From Oleiphilus messinensis (GTDB taxonomy: Bacteria > Pseudomonadota > Gammaproteobacteria > Pseudomonadales > Oleiphilaceae), in the NCBI RefSeq assembly GCF_002162375.1, contig NZ_CP021425.1, positions 4,233,001-4,297,000 on the forward strand: a DNA stretch of 64,000 bases. Direction: 5' to 3'. A model generated the notes under the pieces. The model was not told the origin of the DNA. It made no database searches and saw only the letters and a list, made by a program, of their open reading frames with translations. Positions within the stretch are counted from its first letter, which is position 1. Every line of letters starts with the position of its first letter. Made by a program: the position numbers and the translations under genes. Of the stretch, positions 34,747 through 43,636 are shown in pieces.

Positions 34747-36063
34747 TTAAATATTTCCCAGTTTTTGCGCTTCAAAGCGCAATTCATCGCGAAATTTAGG
34801 GTGAGCCAGCTCGATCAAGGCTTTCGCACGTTGCGAAATAGATAACCCCTTCATATTCACAGCACCAAATTCCGTGACGATAAAGTGAGTGTCCATTCTT
34901 GGATCGGTGACGACTCCACCCTGAATTCTCGGGACAATTTTAGATACACTTTGATTTTTAGCCGTGGAGTGTAGCGCAATTACCGACCGACCATTCTCGG
35001 AGGCATAGGCACCACGCACGAAATCAAGCTGTCCCCCGGTGCCTGAGAACGGGTGACCGTTGATTTGCTCCGCGTTAATTTGCCCGGTTAAATCCACTTC
35101 CAATGCAGCATTAACCGAAATCATGTTACGGTTTTTGCGAATCACATTTGGGTGATTCACCCAAGCGGCGGGATACCCCACGATCGCAGGATTATTGTCC
35201 ATAAACCGGTACATCGCTTCATCACCGATCGCTAACGTGAAAACATGTTTGTAAGGCATAACGGATTTTCGATGGCCATTGATAACCCCCGATTTGATCA
35301 AATCCACCATAGCCGGAGAAAACAATTCCGTATGCAAGCCGAGATCCTGATGTTGAGTCAACTCCCCTAATACTGCGTTAGGCACACCACCAACCCCCAT
35401 TTGCAGCGTGTCCCCATCCTTGATCATTTCACTGATCTGGCGCGCAATTGCAAGATCTACGTCACTAGGCATCGCGGGAGAGGCGGACATGAGCGGCTTA
35501 TCGTGTTCTACGATATGGTCAATTTCACTGATATGGACCGAACACTCACCGAACGTGCGCGGCATGTGATGGTTCACCTCAACAATAATCCGTTTGGCTT
35601 TGCGAATCACCGTTGCGCCATAATCCGCATTCGTCCCCAGACTGAAATACCCGTGTTGATCCATCGGTGAAACGGTGACCATGAAACACTCGGGATCAAT
35701 ATGCTCGGTCAGCAGCCGACCGACCTGATGAAATGTCGCGGGAACAAATTGCATCCAGCCCTGATGATCCTGAGGGATAGCATGGCGATCAAATGCACTC
35801 ATAAACATGGGTCGCGGACACACGACTTCCTGCAGCGCTTCCTTTAACAGGGTATTTTGCAGCGTCTGTGATCCGTGCATGTAGTAAAGGTAGATTTTGT
35901 CGAGATCACCGGATTCGATTCGACGGGATAAGCCCGTGATCAGGCCGGGAGGCATTGCCACACTCATGCCAAGTATGACATTGCTGTCATTTTTGACATA
36001 CCCGACAGCCTCTTCGATGGTCATTAATTTTTCTTGATAAAGTGCTTGAACATCCATAGACAT
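34747..36063 (-). CDS. acetyl-CoA hydrolase/4-hydroxybutyrate CoA-transferase family enzyme
   Basis: A 438-residue cytoplasmic CoA-transferase that moves CoA between short-chain acyl-CoA and acetate or another acid. The catalytic glutamate is in LGLHTELFSPAM; the preceding LQMGVGGVPNAVL and later NGHPFSGTGGQLDFVRGA and VTEFGAVNMKG are strongly conserved in the family. The length is typical. The ATG at 36063 has GGGAG five bases upstream; starts further up lack such a site. The true substrate pair (acetate, butyrate, 4-hydroxybutyrate) is not decided by the sequence. It could relate to the acetate-linked genes elsewhere in the window. Confidence 0.9.
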   Translation of the reverse strand: MSMDVQALYQEKLMTIEEAVGYVKNDSNVILGMSVAMPPGLITGLSRRIESGDLDKIYLYYMHGSQTLQNTLLKEALQEVVCPRPMFMSAFDRHAIPQDHQGWMQFVPATFHQVGRLLTEHIDPECFMVTVSPMDQHGYFSLGTNADYGATVIRKAKRIIVEVNHHMPRTFGECSVHISEIDHIVEHDKPLMSASPAMPSDVDLAIARQISEMIKDGDTLQMGVGGVPNAVLGELTQHQDLGLHTELFSPAMVDLIKSGVINGHRKSVMPYKHVFTLAIGDEAMYRFMDNNPAIVGYPAAWVNHPNVIRKNRNMISVNAALEVDLTGQINAEQINGHPFSGTGGQLDFVRGAYASENGRSVIALHSTAKNQSVSKIVPRIQGGVVTDPRMDTHFIVTEFGAVNMKGLSISQRAKALIELAHPKFRDELRFEAQKLGNI

Positions 36064-36343
36064 ACAGCTCCCTACAACAGTTGACAAGTGATCTTTGCGA
36101 GGCTAATCACCCACTATTGCAGTTAGGTGGCGGTTTGATGACGCAATACCGATTGACACTCAAAATTAACGTTTCATTGATATCGTCCCATAAACTAGCC
36201 TTTAATTTCGCTAAATATGAACTTCAACAGCAGCTAAACTCGCGGTTTGCAGATAAATTCATTCTTATTGTCTAAAATCGCACTTAGCTTCTAAAATCAC
36301 GATTAAAGCTAAAACGTATTCGCTCATAACCCGTGTTTCGATC

Positions 36344-37216
36344 ATGATTAAAGAAATTACCAACCAACTTTACTCACATACCCCCTCAGAGCGCTTGTAC
36401 CACTACACGTCATTCTCGGGCCTGCGAGGAATCGTTGAAAGTAATGCAATCTGGGCAAGCGACATACGCTACATGAATGATTCAGCAGAACTTCGCCATA
36501 CTTCAGATTTAATCCGGCAGGAAGTCAATCGCAGGATCGTTGAGGATGGCAGCAAGACAGTGCTACTGAACCAGTTTGTAGACTGGGTTGCCCGCAGAAT
36601 CACCAATGGCCATATCCTGTTCGGTGCCTCATTCCGTTCCAATGGTAATTTGTTAAGCCAATGGCGCGGTTACAGTGCCTTGGGCAAAGGCGTCAGTGTC
36701 GGGTTTAGTCCGGAGCATATTGTACAAAGCGCGCAAAGACAGCAATTCCAGGTCGGTCGCTGTATTTATGATGAAGATGAACAACGGGAACTGATCAGCA
36801 AAGTCATCATCGCGGTTGAAGCACTTGCCCGTGACAACTTGAACGTACAATCAGCGACGGATGAATGCTTCGCCAATTTATTCAACCGGATCGAATCGGA
36901 TCTGCTACGCATTGCGGCGATCCTGAAACACCCATCATTCCAGGAGGAAGAAGAGTGGCGCATTGTATCGCCGGTTGTGACCGACTATCTAAACTCCCCG
37001 GTTCGATTCAGAGAAGGTGTTTCAATGCTGGTGCCCTATATCGAATTCAATTTAATGCGTCTGGATACACGACGTATTGCGATCGACCATATTTATCTGG
37101 GTCCGACTCCGAACATAGACCTCTCCATGAACTCACTGGAAATGTACCTTTCCAGTCAAGGTGCACAACCGGCTAGCGGCATTCACTATTGCCAAATCCC
37201 TTACCGGCAACGATAG
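36344..37216 (+). CDS. DUF2971 family protein
   Basis: A 290-residue cytoplasmic protein. It has the DUF2971 layout: LYHYTSFSGLRGIVESNAIW near the start, then ASDIRYMNDSAEL, a middle with LLSQWRGYSALGKGVSVGF and a C-terminal EEEEWRIVSP followed by IDHIYLGPTPN. The opening LYHYTS...I resembles the first strand of ADP-ribosyltransferase folds (LYHGTS in that family), and a later E-E-W acidic patch could be a catalytic part; this is inference, not an established function. Members are often found in variable genome regions. It stands alone between divergent genes, with no visible ribosome site. Confidence 0.82.
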   Translation: MIKEITNQLYSHTPSERLYHYTSFSGLRGIVESNAIWASDIRYMNDSAELRHTSDLIRQEVNRRIVEDGSKTVLLNQFVDWVARRITNGHILFGASFRSNGNLLSQWRGYSALGKGVSVGFSPEHIVQSAQRQQFQVGRCIYDEDEQRELISKVIIAVEALARDNLNVQSATDECFANLFNRIESDLLRIAAILKHPSFQEEEEWRIVSPVVTDYLNSPVRFREGVSMLVPYIEFNLMRLDTRRIAIDHIYLGPTPNIDLSMNSLEMYLSSQGAQPASGIHYCQIPYRQR

Positions 37217-37299
37217 TTAATAAGATAGCTTATGGCTTACCCGCCCCCCACACTGCATTATAAGTTTCTACATTGTGAGCTTCTGCACCGGAGATGACT

Positions 37300-37962
37300 G
37301 TGACCTTGAACACAGATAGCACGACCCCGCAACCTCGAATCTCAATGTATTTGAGGACACAATATTTGAAGACACTGCTAATATTCCTGCTGCCCGTTCT
37401 TCTGACATCATGTTCAGATCCAGAATTGTCCCGGTTAACCCGGTTTTCAACGATTCTGGCGTTTGGTGACAGCCTGACCCATGGCACAGGGGTAAAAATT
37501 GATAAGAGTTACCCGGCAGTACTGGCCGAAATGATAAATATTCCCGTGATCAACGCGGGCGTGCCCGGGGAAACCAGTGCAGAGGGTTTAAAACGTCTGC
37601 CACAACTCATTGCGGAACATCAGCCAGACCTGGTTATTCTTTGTCACGGCGGAAACGATATACTGCGTAAGCTTTCCCGTACCCAGGCCAAGACCAATAT
37701 TGCGGCCATGATTCAACAAATACAACAAAGTGGCGCTGAAGTGGTCCTGATCGGTGTCCCCGAATTTGGACTGACCGCCCCAACCGGGAAGCACTACATT
37801 GAACTGGCAGAAGAGCTGAATCTGGTTGCAGACAATGACATCCTGTCGTATCTGGAAAAACGGAATCAATTCAAATCAGATAGCGTGCACTTCAATGAAG
37901 CGGGTTATCGGGAAATGGCGGGGGCAATTGAATCACTTCTGCGTGACCACGGCGCACTGTAG
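37300..37962 (+). CDS. SGNH-type esterase, likely lipoprotein (TesA-like)
   Basis: A secreted hydrolase of about 220 residues in the GDSL/SGNH family that cleaves esters of fatty acids or small aryl esters. Block I is AFGDSLTHGTG, block III has CHGGNDILRK (GxND), and block V is DSVHFNEAGY, giving the Ser-Asp-His triad and oxyanion residues. A hydrophobic segment ends in LLTSC, a lipobox, so the protein is probably lipid-anchored. Start choice: GTG at 37300 has GGAG six bases upstream; an ATG at 37345 would give a neat 23-residue lipoprotein signal but lacks a ribosome site. Confidence 0.87.
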   Translation: MTLNTDSTTPQPRISMYLRTQYLKTLLIFLLPVLLTSCSDPELSRLTRFSTILAFGDSLTHGTGVKIDKSYPAVLAEMINIPVINAGVPGETSAEGLKRLPQLIAEHQPDLVILCHGGNDILRKLSRTQAKTNIAAMIQQIQQSGAEVVLIGVPEFGLTAPTGKHYIELAEELNLVADNDILSYLEKRNQFKSDSVHFNEAGYREMAGAIESLLRDHGAL

Positions 37963-38070
37963 AGCATGAAATATCAACAAATAAACAAGGTATCCCCTAC
38001 GTTGCGACTTGAAAACAGCTAAGTTAATCCTCATTTTCGTTTTAAAACCATAACCAAAAGCAGTTTAATT

Positions 38071-40494
38071 ATGAGCGACCAAAACGATACACCTGATCTG
38101 CAATTTGATCAGGAGGGCGAGGTATTAACCGCAGGCGATCAAAGCCAAAGCAGTGGCAAAGGCCTGATCATTCCAGATGAAACACTGCCCAATATCATCA
38201 GTGTTTTTCCGATCCCCAATCGGCCCTTCTTCCCGGCTCAGGTTCAACCCATTATTCTCGACCGGGAAAAGTGGCAACACTTTTTCTCCGATGTAAAACC
38301 GGATCAACCCTTGATTATTGGCGTCAGCTATTGTCAGGAAAAAGACCCGGCATCCGTTTCACCACAAGAACTGCCGGCCATGGGTTGTGCCCTGCGCGTT
38401 TTAAACCTCAGTGTTACAGACAAGCATATCCAGCTATTGGTGCAGGGCATGAAACGATTCCGCATTCGGCGCTGGTTAAGTGAAGAGCGGCCATTCAAAG
38501 CCGAGGTTGATTACCCGGATAACGCAGTCGCGGTCGACAATGATGAAATTCGGGCCTATGCCATGGCCCTGATTGCAGCGATCAAAGAACTGTTACCCTT
38601 AAATCCGCTATACGGGGAAGAGTTAAAAAATTACCTGAATCGATTCAGCCCGAACGAGCCCTCACTGCTTGCGGACTTTGCCGCTGCACTCACAACGGCG
38701 GATGGGCAGCAACTCCAGGAAGTGCTCGAAACACTGCCTCTGATCGAGCGAATCGAACGCGTATTGTTGCTGGTCCGGAAAGAGAAAGAAGTCGCCAAGC
38801 TACAGAATCAAATCAGTGAGCAAGTGAATGAGAAAGTCAGTAAACAACAACGGGAATTCTTTCTCAAAGAACAACTGAAAGTGATTCAAAAAGAGCTGGG
38901 CATCTCCAAAGATGACCGCACCGCAGATGCCGATGAGTTTCGCGCAAGGCTCGAAGGAAAAACGCTTACTGCAGCCGCAGAAAAACGCATAGAAGATGAG
39001 CTGAAGAAGCTGTCGATACTGGAAACCGGCTCACCGGAATATGGCGTGACGCGCAATTACCTTGACTGGCTGACCTCCGTTCCCTGGGGCGTGCACACCG
39101 AAGACCAACTGGATTTGACCCGTGCTCGCAAAATACTGGACAAACACCATGACGGGCTGGATGATGTCAAGGAACGGATCACCGAGTTTCTCGCCGTGGC
39201 AAAATTCACGGGAGAAGTTTCCGGCTCGATTATCCTGTTAATCGGACCTCCGGGGGTCGGCAAAACGTCTATCGGAAAGTCCATTGCAGATGCCCTTGGC
39301 CGGAAGTTTTACCGTTTCAGTCTGGGTGGCATGCGTGATGAGGCTGAGATAAAGGGCCATCGTCGCACATATATCGGTGCCATGCCCGGAAAATTCGTTC
39401 AGGCGCTCAAGGAAGTGGAAGTGGCTAATCCAGTGATCATGCTGGATGAAATTGACAAAATTGGCGCATCCTACCAGGGCGACCCGGCTTCCGCCTTGCT
39501 GGAAACCCTGGATCCCGAACAAAACAGCGAATTTCTGGATCACTACCTGGACTTGCGAGTCGATTTATCCAAAGTATTGTTCGTGTGCACTGCAAATCAG
39601 CTGGACAGTATTCCCGGCCCTCTACTCGATCGCATGGAAACCATACGGCTTTCCGGATACATCGCCGAGGAAAAACTGGTTATCGCCAAGAAACATCTTT
39701 GGCCCCGGTTACTGCAGCGAAACGGTATCCCGAAAGAACGTTTACGCATCAATCAGGCAGCATTGAAAAAAGTTATCGAGAACTATGCACGGGAAGCCGG
39801 TGTTCGTAACCTCGAAAAGCAACTAAACCGGATTGTCCGCAAAGCCGCGGTCGAACTCAGTGAATCACCGGAATTACAGGTTCGGATCGCAAAAGAGGAT
39901 ATTGAAAAATACCTCGGCCAGGCGACTTTCAGCGCAGATAAACTGGACAAGGGCATCGGGGTTGTCACCGGTCTCGCGTGGACCGCAATGGGCGGCGCAA
40001 CGCTTCAAATTCAGTGTTCCCGCATCCATTCCCTGAATCGCGGGTTTCAACTCACCGGACAACTGGGCGATGTCATGAAAGAATCGGCAAACATCGCCTA
40101 CAGCTTCGTGATGTCGAATCTAATGCAGTTTGGTTGCGAACCCCATTTCTTTGATGAGTCCATGATTCATTTACATGTACCCGCAGGCGCAACACCAAAG
40201 GACGGGCCAAGTGCGGGTATTACCATGGCAACCGCCCTCATTTCCCTCGCCAGAAACCAGCAGCCGAAAAAGAGTGTCGCCATGACCGGTGAATTGACCT
40301 TAACGGGCCAGGTCCTGCCCGTAGGCGGGATCAGGGAGAAGGTGATCGCCGCCAGGCGGATGGGCATCAAGGAACTTATTCTGCCGAAAGATAATCAGGG
40401 TGATTACGAGGAACTGAAAGAGTACTTGAAAAAAGGGCTATCAGTGCATTTTGCCAACCATTTCAGAGATGTCTATCACATCCTGTTTCCCTGA
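38071..40494 (+). CDS. lon: ATP-dependent Lon protease
   Basis: A cytoplasmic AAA+ protease of 807 residues that unfolds and degrades damaged or regulatory proteins. N-terminal LAN domain ~35-230 (NIISVFPIPNRPFFPAQVQP), coiled coil, AAA+ module with Walker A GPPGVGKT at 392-399, and the peptidase with Ser 714 in PKDGPSAG and Lys 757 in GGIREK. All key residues are intact. It lacks clp neighbours (clpX is usually beside the housekeeping lon), so it may be a second Lon. A hairpin terminator follows the stop. Confidence 0.93.
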   Translation: MSDQNDTPDLQFDQEGEVLTAGDQSQSSGKGLIIPDETLPNIISVFPIPNRPFFPAQVQPIILDREKWQHFFSDVKPDQPLIIGVSYCQEKDPASVSPQELPAMGCALRVLNLSVTDKHIQLLVQGMKRFRIRRWLSEERPFKAEVDYPDNAVAVDNDEIRAYAMALIAAIKELLPLNPLYGEELKNYLNRFSPNEPSLLADFAAALTTADGQQLQEVLETLPLIERIERVLLLVRKEKEVAKLQNQISEQVNEKVSKQQREFFLKEQLKVIQKELGISKDDRTADADEFRARLEGKTLTAAAEKRIEDELKKLSILETGSPEYGVTRNYLDWLTSVPWGVHTEDQLDLTRARKILDKHHDGLDDVKERITEFLAVAKFTGEVSGSIILLIGPPGVGKTSIGKSIADALGRKFYRFSLGGMRDEAEIKGHRRTYIGAMPGKFVQALKEVEVANPVIMLDEIDKIGASYQGDPASALLETLDPEQNSEFLDHYLDLRVDLSKVLFVCTANQLDSIPGPLLDRMETIRLSGYIAEEKLVIAKKHLWPRLLQRNGIPKERLRINQAALKKVIENYAREAGVRNLEKQLNRIVRKAAVELSESPELQVRIAKEDIEKYLGQATFSADKLDKGIGVVTGLAWTAMGGATLQIQCSRIHSLNRGFQLTGQLGDVMKESANIAYSFVMSNLMQFGCEPHFFDESMIHLHVPAGATPKDGPSAGITMATALISLARNQQPKKSVAMTGELTLTGQVLPVGGIREKVIAARRMGIKELILPKDNQGDYEELKEYLKKGLSVHFANHFRDVYHILFP

Positions 40495-40525
40495 CATTAT
40501 CAGAATATTTTCCGCTCGATCAGCA

Positions 40526-40544
40526 ACCCGGCCTAACGCCGGGT
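40526..40544 (+). terminator. hairpin after lon
   Basis: A 7-bp G+C-rich stem ACCCGGC/GCCGGGT with a 5-base loop lies 32 bases after the lon stop. The following bases (CTGCCCTCT) are pyrimidine-rich but without a T run. Confidence 0.5.
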
Positions 40545-40573
40545 CTGCCCTCTGCAGGTAAAGACTTCAGCTG

Positions 40574-40668
40574 CTACACTATTCCTGTATGCCTACACTG
40601 CTCCTGTATGCCTACACTGCTCCTGTATGCCTACACTGCTGCTGTATGCCTAAACTGTTCCTGAATTC
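40574..40668 (+). repeat. five tandem copies of a 19-bp unit
   Basis: The unit CTACACTGCTCCTGTATGC occurs five times head to tail at 40574, 40593, 40612, 40631 and 40650. Copies 2 and 3 are identical, copy 4 has one change, copy 1 two, and copy 5 is degenerate. The array ends 41 bases before the thioesterase start. It is not coding and could affect that gene's promoter or vary in number by slippage. Confidence 0.85.
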
Positions 40669-40709
40669 CTGCACAGGAAAAACAAATCCGGATTAATGGA
40701 AGTACTTGA

Positions 40710-41561
40710 ATGACGCACTCTCCCTGGTTGATTCCGCCAACATCTGAACTCGCTACTGACCGCCCTGCACTCATCTGCATCCCCTTTTCAGGCGGCAGCG
40801 CACAGTACTTCCATACCTGGCGCAAGGATCTCGAGCACGCGATTGACCTCAGAGCTGTGCAGCTACCCGGACGGGCCGAGCGCTTTCAGGAAGCGACCAT
40901 AGAAAACATGGAATCGTTGATTCCACCATTGGCCGAAGCGATTCACGGTACAATTTCAAATGACAACACAGGTACCAACCACAAGCCTCGCACTCAACCG
41001 TTTTCCCTCTTCGGCCACTCATTGGGCAGCTTGATCGCTTTTGAACTCTGTCATTATCTCAATGAGCATTATGGCATATCCCCTGAACACCTGTTTGTGT
41101 CCGGGCACAGTGCGCCACATTGTGAATGGCCCGAGACACGACGCCGACCCAGAATATTATCATCGCTACCCGAAGCGGCATTTATAGAACAATTAATTCG
41201 ACTTGGGGGCACCCCACAGGAGCTGCTGAGGGATCGCGAGCTATTGGCGTTTTTTCTGCCAACACTGCGAGCGGATTTCGGGCTTCTGGAAAGTTACAAG
41301 TTCCAATCCCGTGAACCACTGGACATACCCGTCACGGCTCTGGGTGGACTCTCAGACCTTAATGATGTGCCACAAACTCAGGTCAGGGCCTGGGCAGAGT
41401 TAACCCTGGCAGATTTTCACTGTTTTATGCTGGAGGGTGATCACTTTTTCATCAACAACCAAAAATTAAAAGTGCAAGAAATATTACTCACCACACTGAC
41501 ATCAAATCATAAAAAACGTCAGGCAACGGGCGCAACAAGGTTCACAGAGCAAACGACCTAA
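40710..41561 (+). CDS. type II thioesterase (GrsT-like)
   Basis: A 283-residue alpha/beta hydrolase that clears acyl groups from carrier proteins in non-ribosomal peptide or polyketide synthesis. The N-terminus LICIPFSGGSAQYFHTW and QLPGRAERF are hallmark pieces; the nucleophile is Ser 104 in FGHSLGS, the acid lies in GGLSDLNDV and His 245 is in EGDHFF. Such enzymes normally sit beside a synthase gene, but none is in this window; a carrier protein and a halogenase follow directly. The C-terminal ~20 residues are polar and probably free. The 19-bp tandem repeats lie just upstream. Confidence 0.88.
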   Translation: MTHSPWLIPPTSELATDRPALICIPFSGGSAQYFHTWRKDLEHAIDLRAVQLPGRAERFQEATIENMESLIPPLAEAIHGTISNDNTGTNHKPRTQPFSLFGHSLGSLIAFELCHYLNEHYGISPEHLFVSGHSAPHCEWPETRRRPRILSSLPEAAFIEQLIRLGGTPQELLRDRELLAFFLPTLRADFGLLESYKFQSREPLDIPVTALGGLSDLNDVPQTQVRAWAELTLADFHCFMLEGDHFFINNQKLKVQEILLTTLTSNHKKRQATGATRFTEQTT

Positions 41562-41571
41562 CCAGAGACTT

Positions 41572-41614
41572 CACCACTGATACCGATATGAAAAGCGTAC
41601 GGACTTCAGTGGTG
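41572..41614. repeat. inverted repeat between convergent genes
   Basis: CACCACTGA at 41572-41580 is mirrored by TCAGTGGTG at 41606-41614, with a 25-base loop, between the thioesterase stop and the ACP stop. It could be a weak shared terminator; there is no T run. Confidence 0.3.
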
Positions 41615-41637
41615 CATCCCTGACACAAAGCGCGGTA

Positions 41638-41877
41638 TTAAGCTGCAACCGCTTCTGCAACAAGATCCAGCACGTCTTGAACCGACTGGATTTTCTCTGC
41701 TTGATCCTCTGGAATTTCCACATCAAACTCTTCTTCGAACGCCATGACCAACTCGACAGTGTCCAACGAGTCTGCACCCAAATCTTCGATAAAACGAGCT
41801 TCAGGCGTCACTTGCTCTGGTTCAATATCCAGTTGCTCACAAATCACTTTTTTCACTTGCTCAAACATATCTGACAT
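41638..41877 (-). CDS. acyl carrier protein
   Basis: A 79-residue acidic acyl carrier protein. Ser 37 in the DSL motif ([20 protein letters not shown] in the family; here GADSLDTVE) carries the phosphopantetheine arm. The sequence is close to a fatty-acid-synthesis ACP rather than to a PKS or NRPS carrier domain. The usual start MSDMFEQ at 41877 has GGAG nine bases upstream. It is not in a fab cluster, so it is probably an extra, dedicated ACP serving the nearby thioesterase, halogenase or FabA genes, although it could also be the housekeeping acpP moved away from fabF. Confidence 0.93.
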   Translation of the reverse strand: MSDMFEQVKKVICEQLDIEPEQVTPEARFIEDLGADSLDTVELVMAFEEEFDVEIPEDQAEKIQSVQDVLDLVAEAVAA

Positions 41878-42079
41878 CGCATATTTCTCCATATAAACAG
41901 GTAAGCCGATTTGACTTGTGACTATTTTATGAAGCCACTATGACAGAATGTTGACGGACTCAATTGAATAACGGATTTACTATTCCATCGCAACAGATCA
42001 AGATGCAATGAATTCAAGCGTTGTTCATACAACCGCAAAACTCCACGCCTATTGTGTGCAATTTTATTTGGATAAATGG

Positions 42080-43591
42080 ATGAAAAAGATTACAGATGTT
42101 GTCGTTTTGGGTGGCGGAACGGCCGGGCTCATTAGCGCGATAACCTTACGCAAACACTGCCCGGAGCTATCCATCAAACTCATTCGCAGCAAGGCAATCG
42201 GCGTCATTGGCGTTGGCGAAGGCACACTCGGCAGTTTCAACCCATTCTTTTTTGACTATCTGGGACTGGATCGCGGCGAATTTTATCGCCAGGTCAATCC
42301 AAGCTGGAAACTGGGCATCAAATTCCGCTGGGGACGACGAGGCGCATTCAACTATGCATTTTCACCCAACTGTGACTGGCAATGGGATGACCTTGCTTAC
42401 CCAAACGGGTTCTATTGCCAGGATAACTTTCTGCACACCTGCCAATATTCATCATTGATGGATGTTGATATGGCTTTTGTAAAGAAACCCAACGGCGACC
42501 CGCTCATACTGAATGATGCCGTATTTCACCTCGAAAATACGCGCTTTGTAGATTATCTCGAAAGCCAGGCTGAAGCTTTGGGTATTCCATTGATAGACAA
42601 AAAGGTCAGTAGCGCGACCTGCTCGGAACGGGGCGTATCAAGCTTCTTACTCGAGGATGGAAATACACTTGAAGCAGACCTATTCATTGATGCATCGGGT
42701 TTTAAGTCCGTATTGCTGCACCAACACCTGAACATTCCGTTTCAAAGCTTTGAGTCTTCGCTTTTTTGTGATCGCGCACTGATCGGCACCTGGAAACGTA
42801 CAACCGAAGCAATACGCCCTTACACGACATCAGATACAATGAATGCCGGGTGGTCATGGCGAATTGACCATGAAAGCCATATCAATCGAGGCTACGTCTA
42901 CTCGTCGTCCTTTCTCTCACGAGATGCAGCAGAAACAGAGTTCAGAACCGAAAATCCGCTACTGGGAGACTTGCATGAGATCAAATTCACTCCCGGGAAA
43001 TATGCACGCAGTTGGGAAAAAAACGTCGTCGCGATTGGCAATGCCAGTGGTTTTGTTGAACCCCTGGAGGCAACATCCATAGGTATCATCTGTGCCCAGA
43101 GCAAAAAGCTGGTCGACGCCTTGAAAGCCTCGCAAGGCGCACCCAACCAGATGATACGGGACTTATATAATCACTATGTCGATACTCAATGGGAAGCAAC
43201 ACGACGCTTTTTAACACTGCACTACAAATTGAATACCCTGCTGGATAATTCTTTTTGGCAAACATGCAATTCCGAAACCGTTACCGGCGATTTAATTTCC
43301 GAAATGCTCCAGTTTTATGAAACCTATGGACCTGACAACCGCTTGATGAGGGCATTTTTACCAGAAAGTGACCCATTTGGCATCGATGGCTACTTGACGA
43401 TTATGGTCGGCATGAAGCACCCATATCCGACTGCAGCATCAGTTTATTCCCATCCCCCACTCTCAGAGGCCGATAAAGTACGTTGGCGTACGCATCAACA
43501 TTACTATCGAGAACAAGCTGAACAAAACGCCCTGAGTGCTCAAGAGGCATTGGCAATTATAAAAAGCCCGGATTGGGAGTGGTATCAATAA
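42080..43591 (+). CDS. flavin-dependent halogenase (tryptophan halogenase family)
   Basis: A 503-residue FADH2-dependent halogenase-type protein. The FAD motif GGGTAG is at 11-16; the catalytic lysine matches Lys 77 in SWKLGIKF; the conserved glutamate is Glu 330 in SGFVEPLEATS. The halogenase signature WxWxIP is here W258-S-W-R-I-D263, with aspartate in place of proline. It should chlorinate or brominate an aromatic substrate, free or carrier-bound. The ATG at 42080 gives the standard MKKITDVVVLGG start. Neighbours are a type II thioesterase and an ACP, which favours a carrier-bound substrate. No flavin reductase gene is nearby. Confidence 0.88.
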   Translation: MKKITDVVVLGGGTAGLISAITLRKHCPELSIKLIRSKAIGVIGVGEGTLGSFNPFFFDYLGLDRGEFYRQVNPSWKLGIKFRWGRRGAFNYAFSPNCDWQWDDLAYPNGFYCQDNFLHTCQYSSLMDVDMAFVKKPNGDPLILNDAVFHLENTRFVDYLESQAEALGIPLIDKKVSSATCSERGVSSFLLEDGNTLEADLFIDASGFKSVLLHQHLNIPFQSFESSLFCDRALIGTWKRTTEAIRPYTTSDTMNAGWSWRIDHESHINRGYVYSSSFLSRDAAETEFRTENPLLGDLHEIKFTPGKYARSWEKNVVAIGNASGFVEPLEATSIGIICAQSKKLVDALKASQGAPNQMIRDLYNHYVDTQWEATRRFLTLHYKLNTLLDNSFWQTCNSETVTGDLISEMLQFYETYGPDNRLMRAFLPESDPFGIDGYLTIMVGMKHPYPTAASVYSHPPLSEADKVRWRTHQHYYREQAEQNALSAQEALAIIKSPDWEWYQ

Positions 43592-43636
43592 CTGCGGTGT
43601 GCTGACACCGCAGTTAGAGGGATCAGGCCACAGAGA

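Noticed and set aside
40574-40668. CRISPR array
   Set aside because: The 19-bp units are directly adjacent with no spacers, and no cas genes are present.
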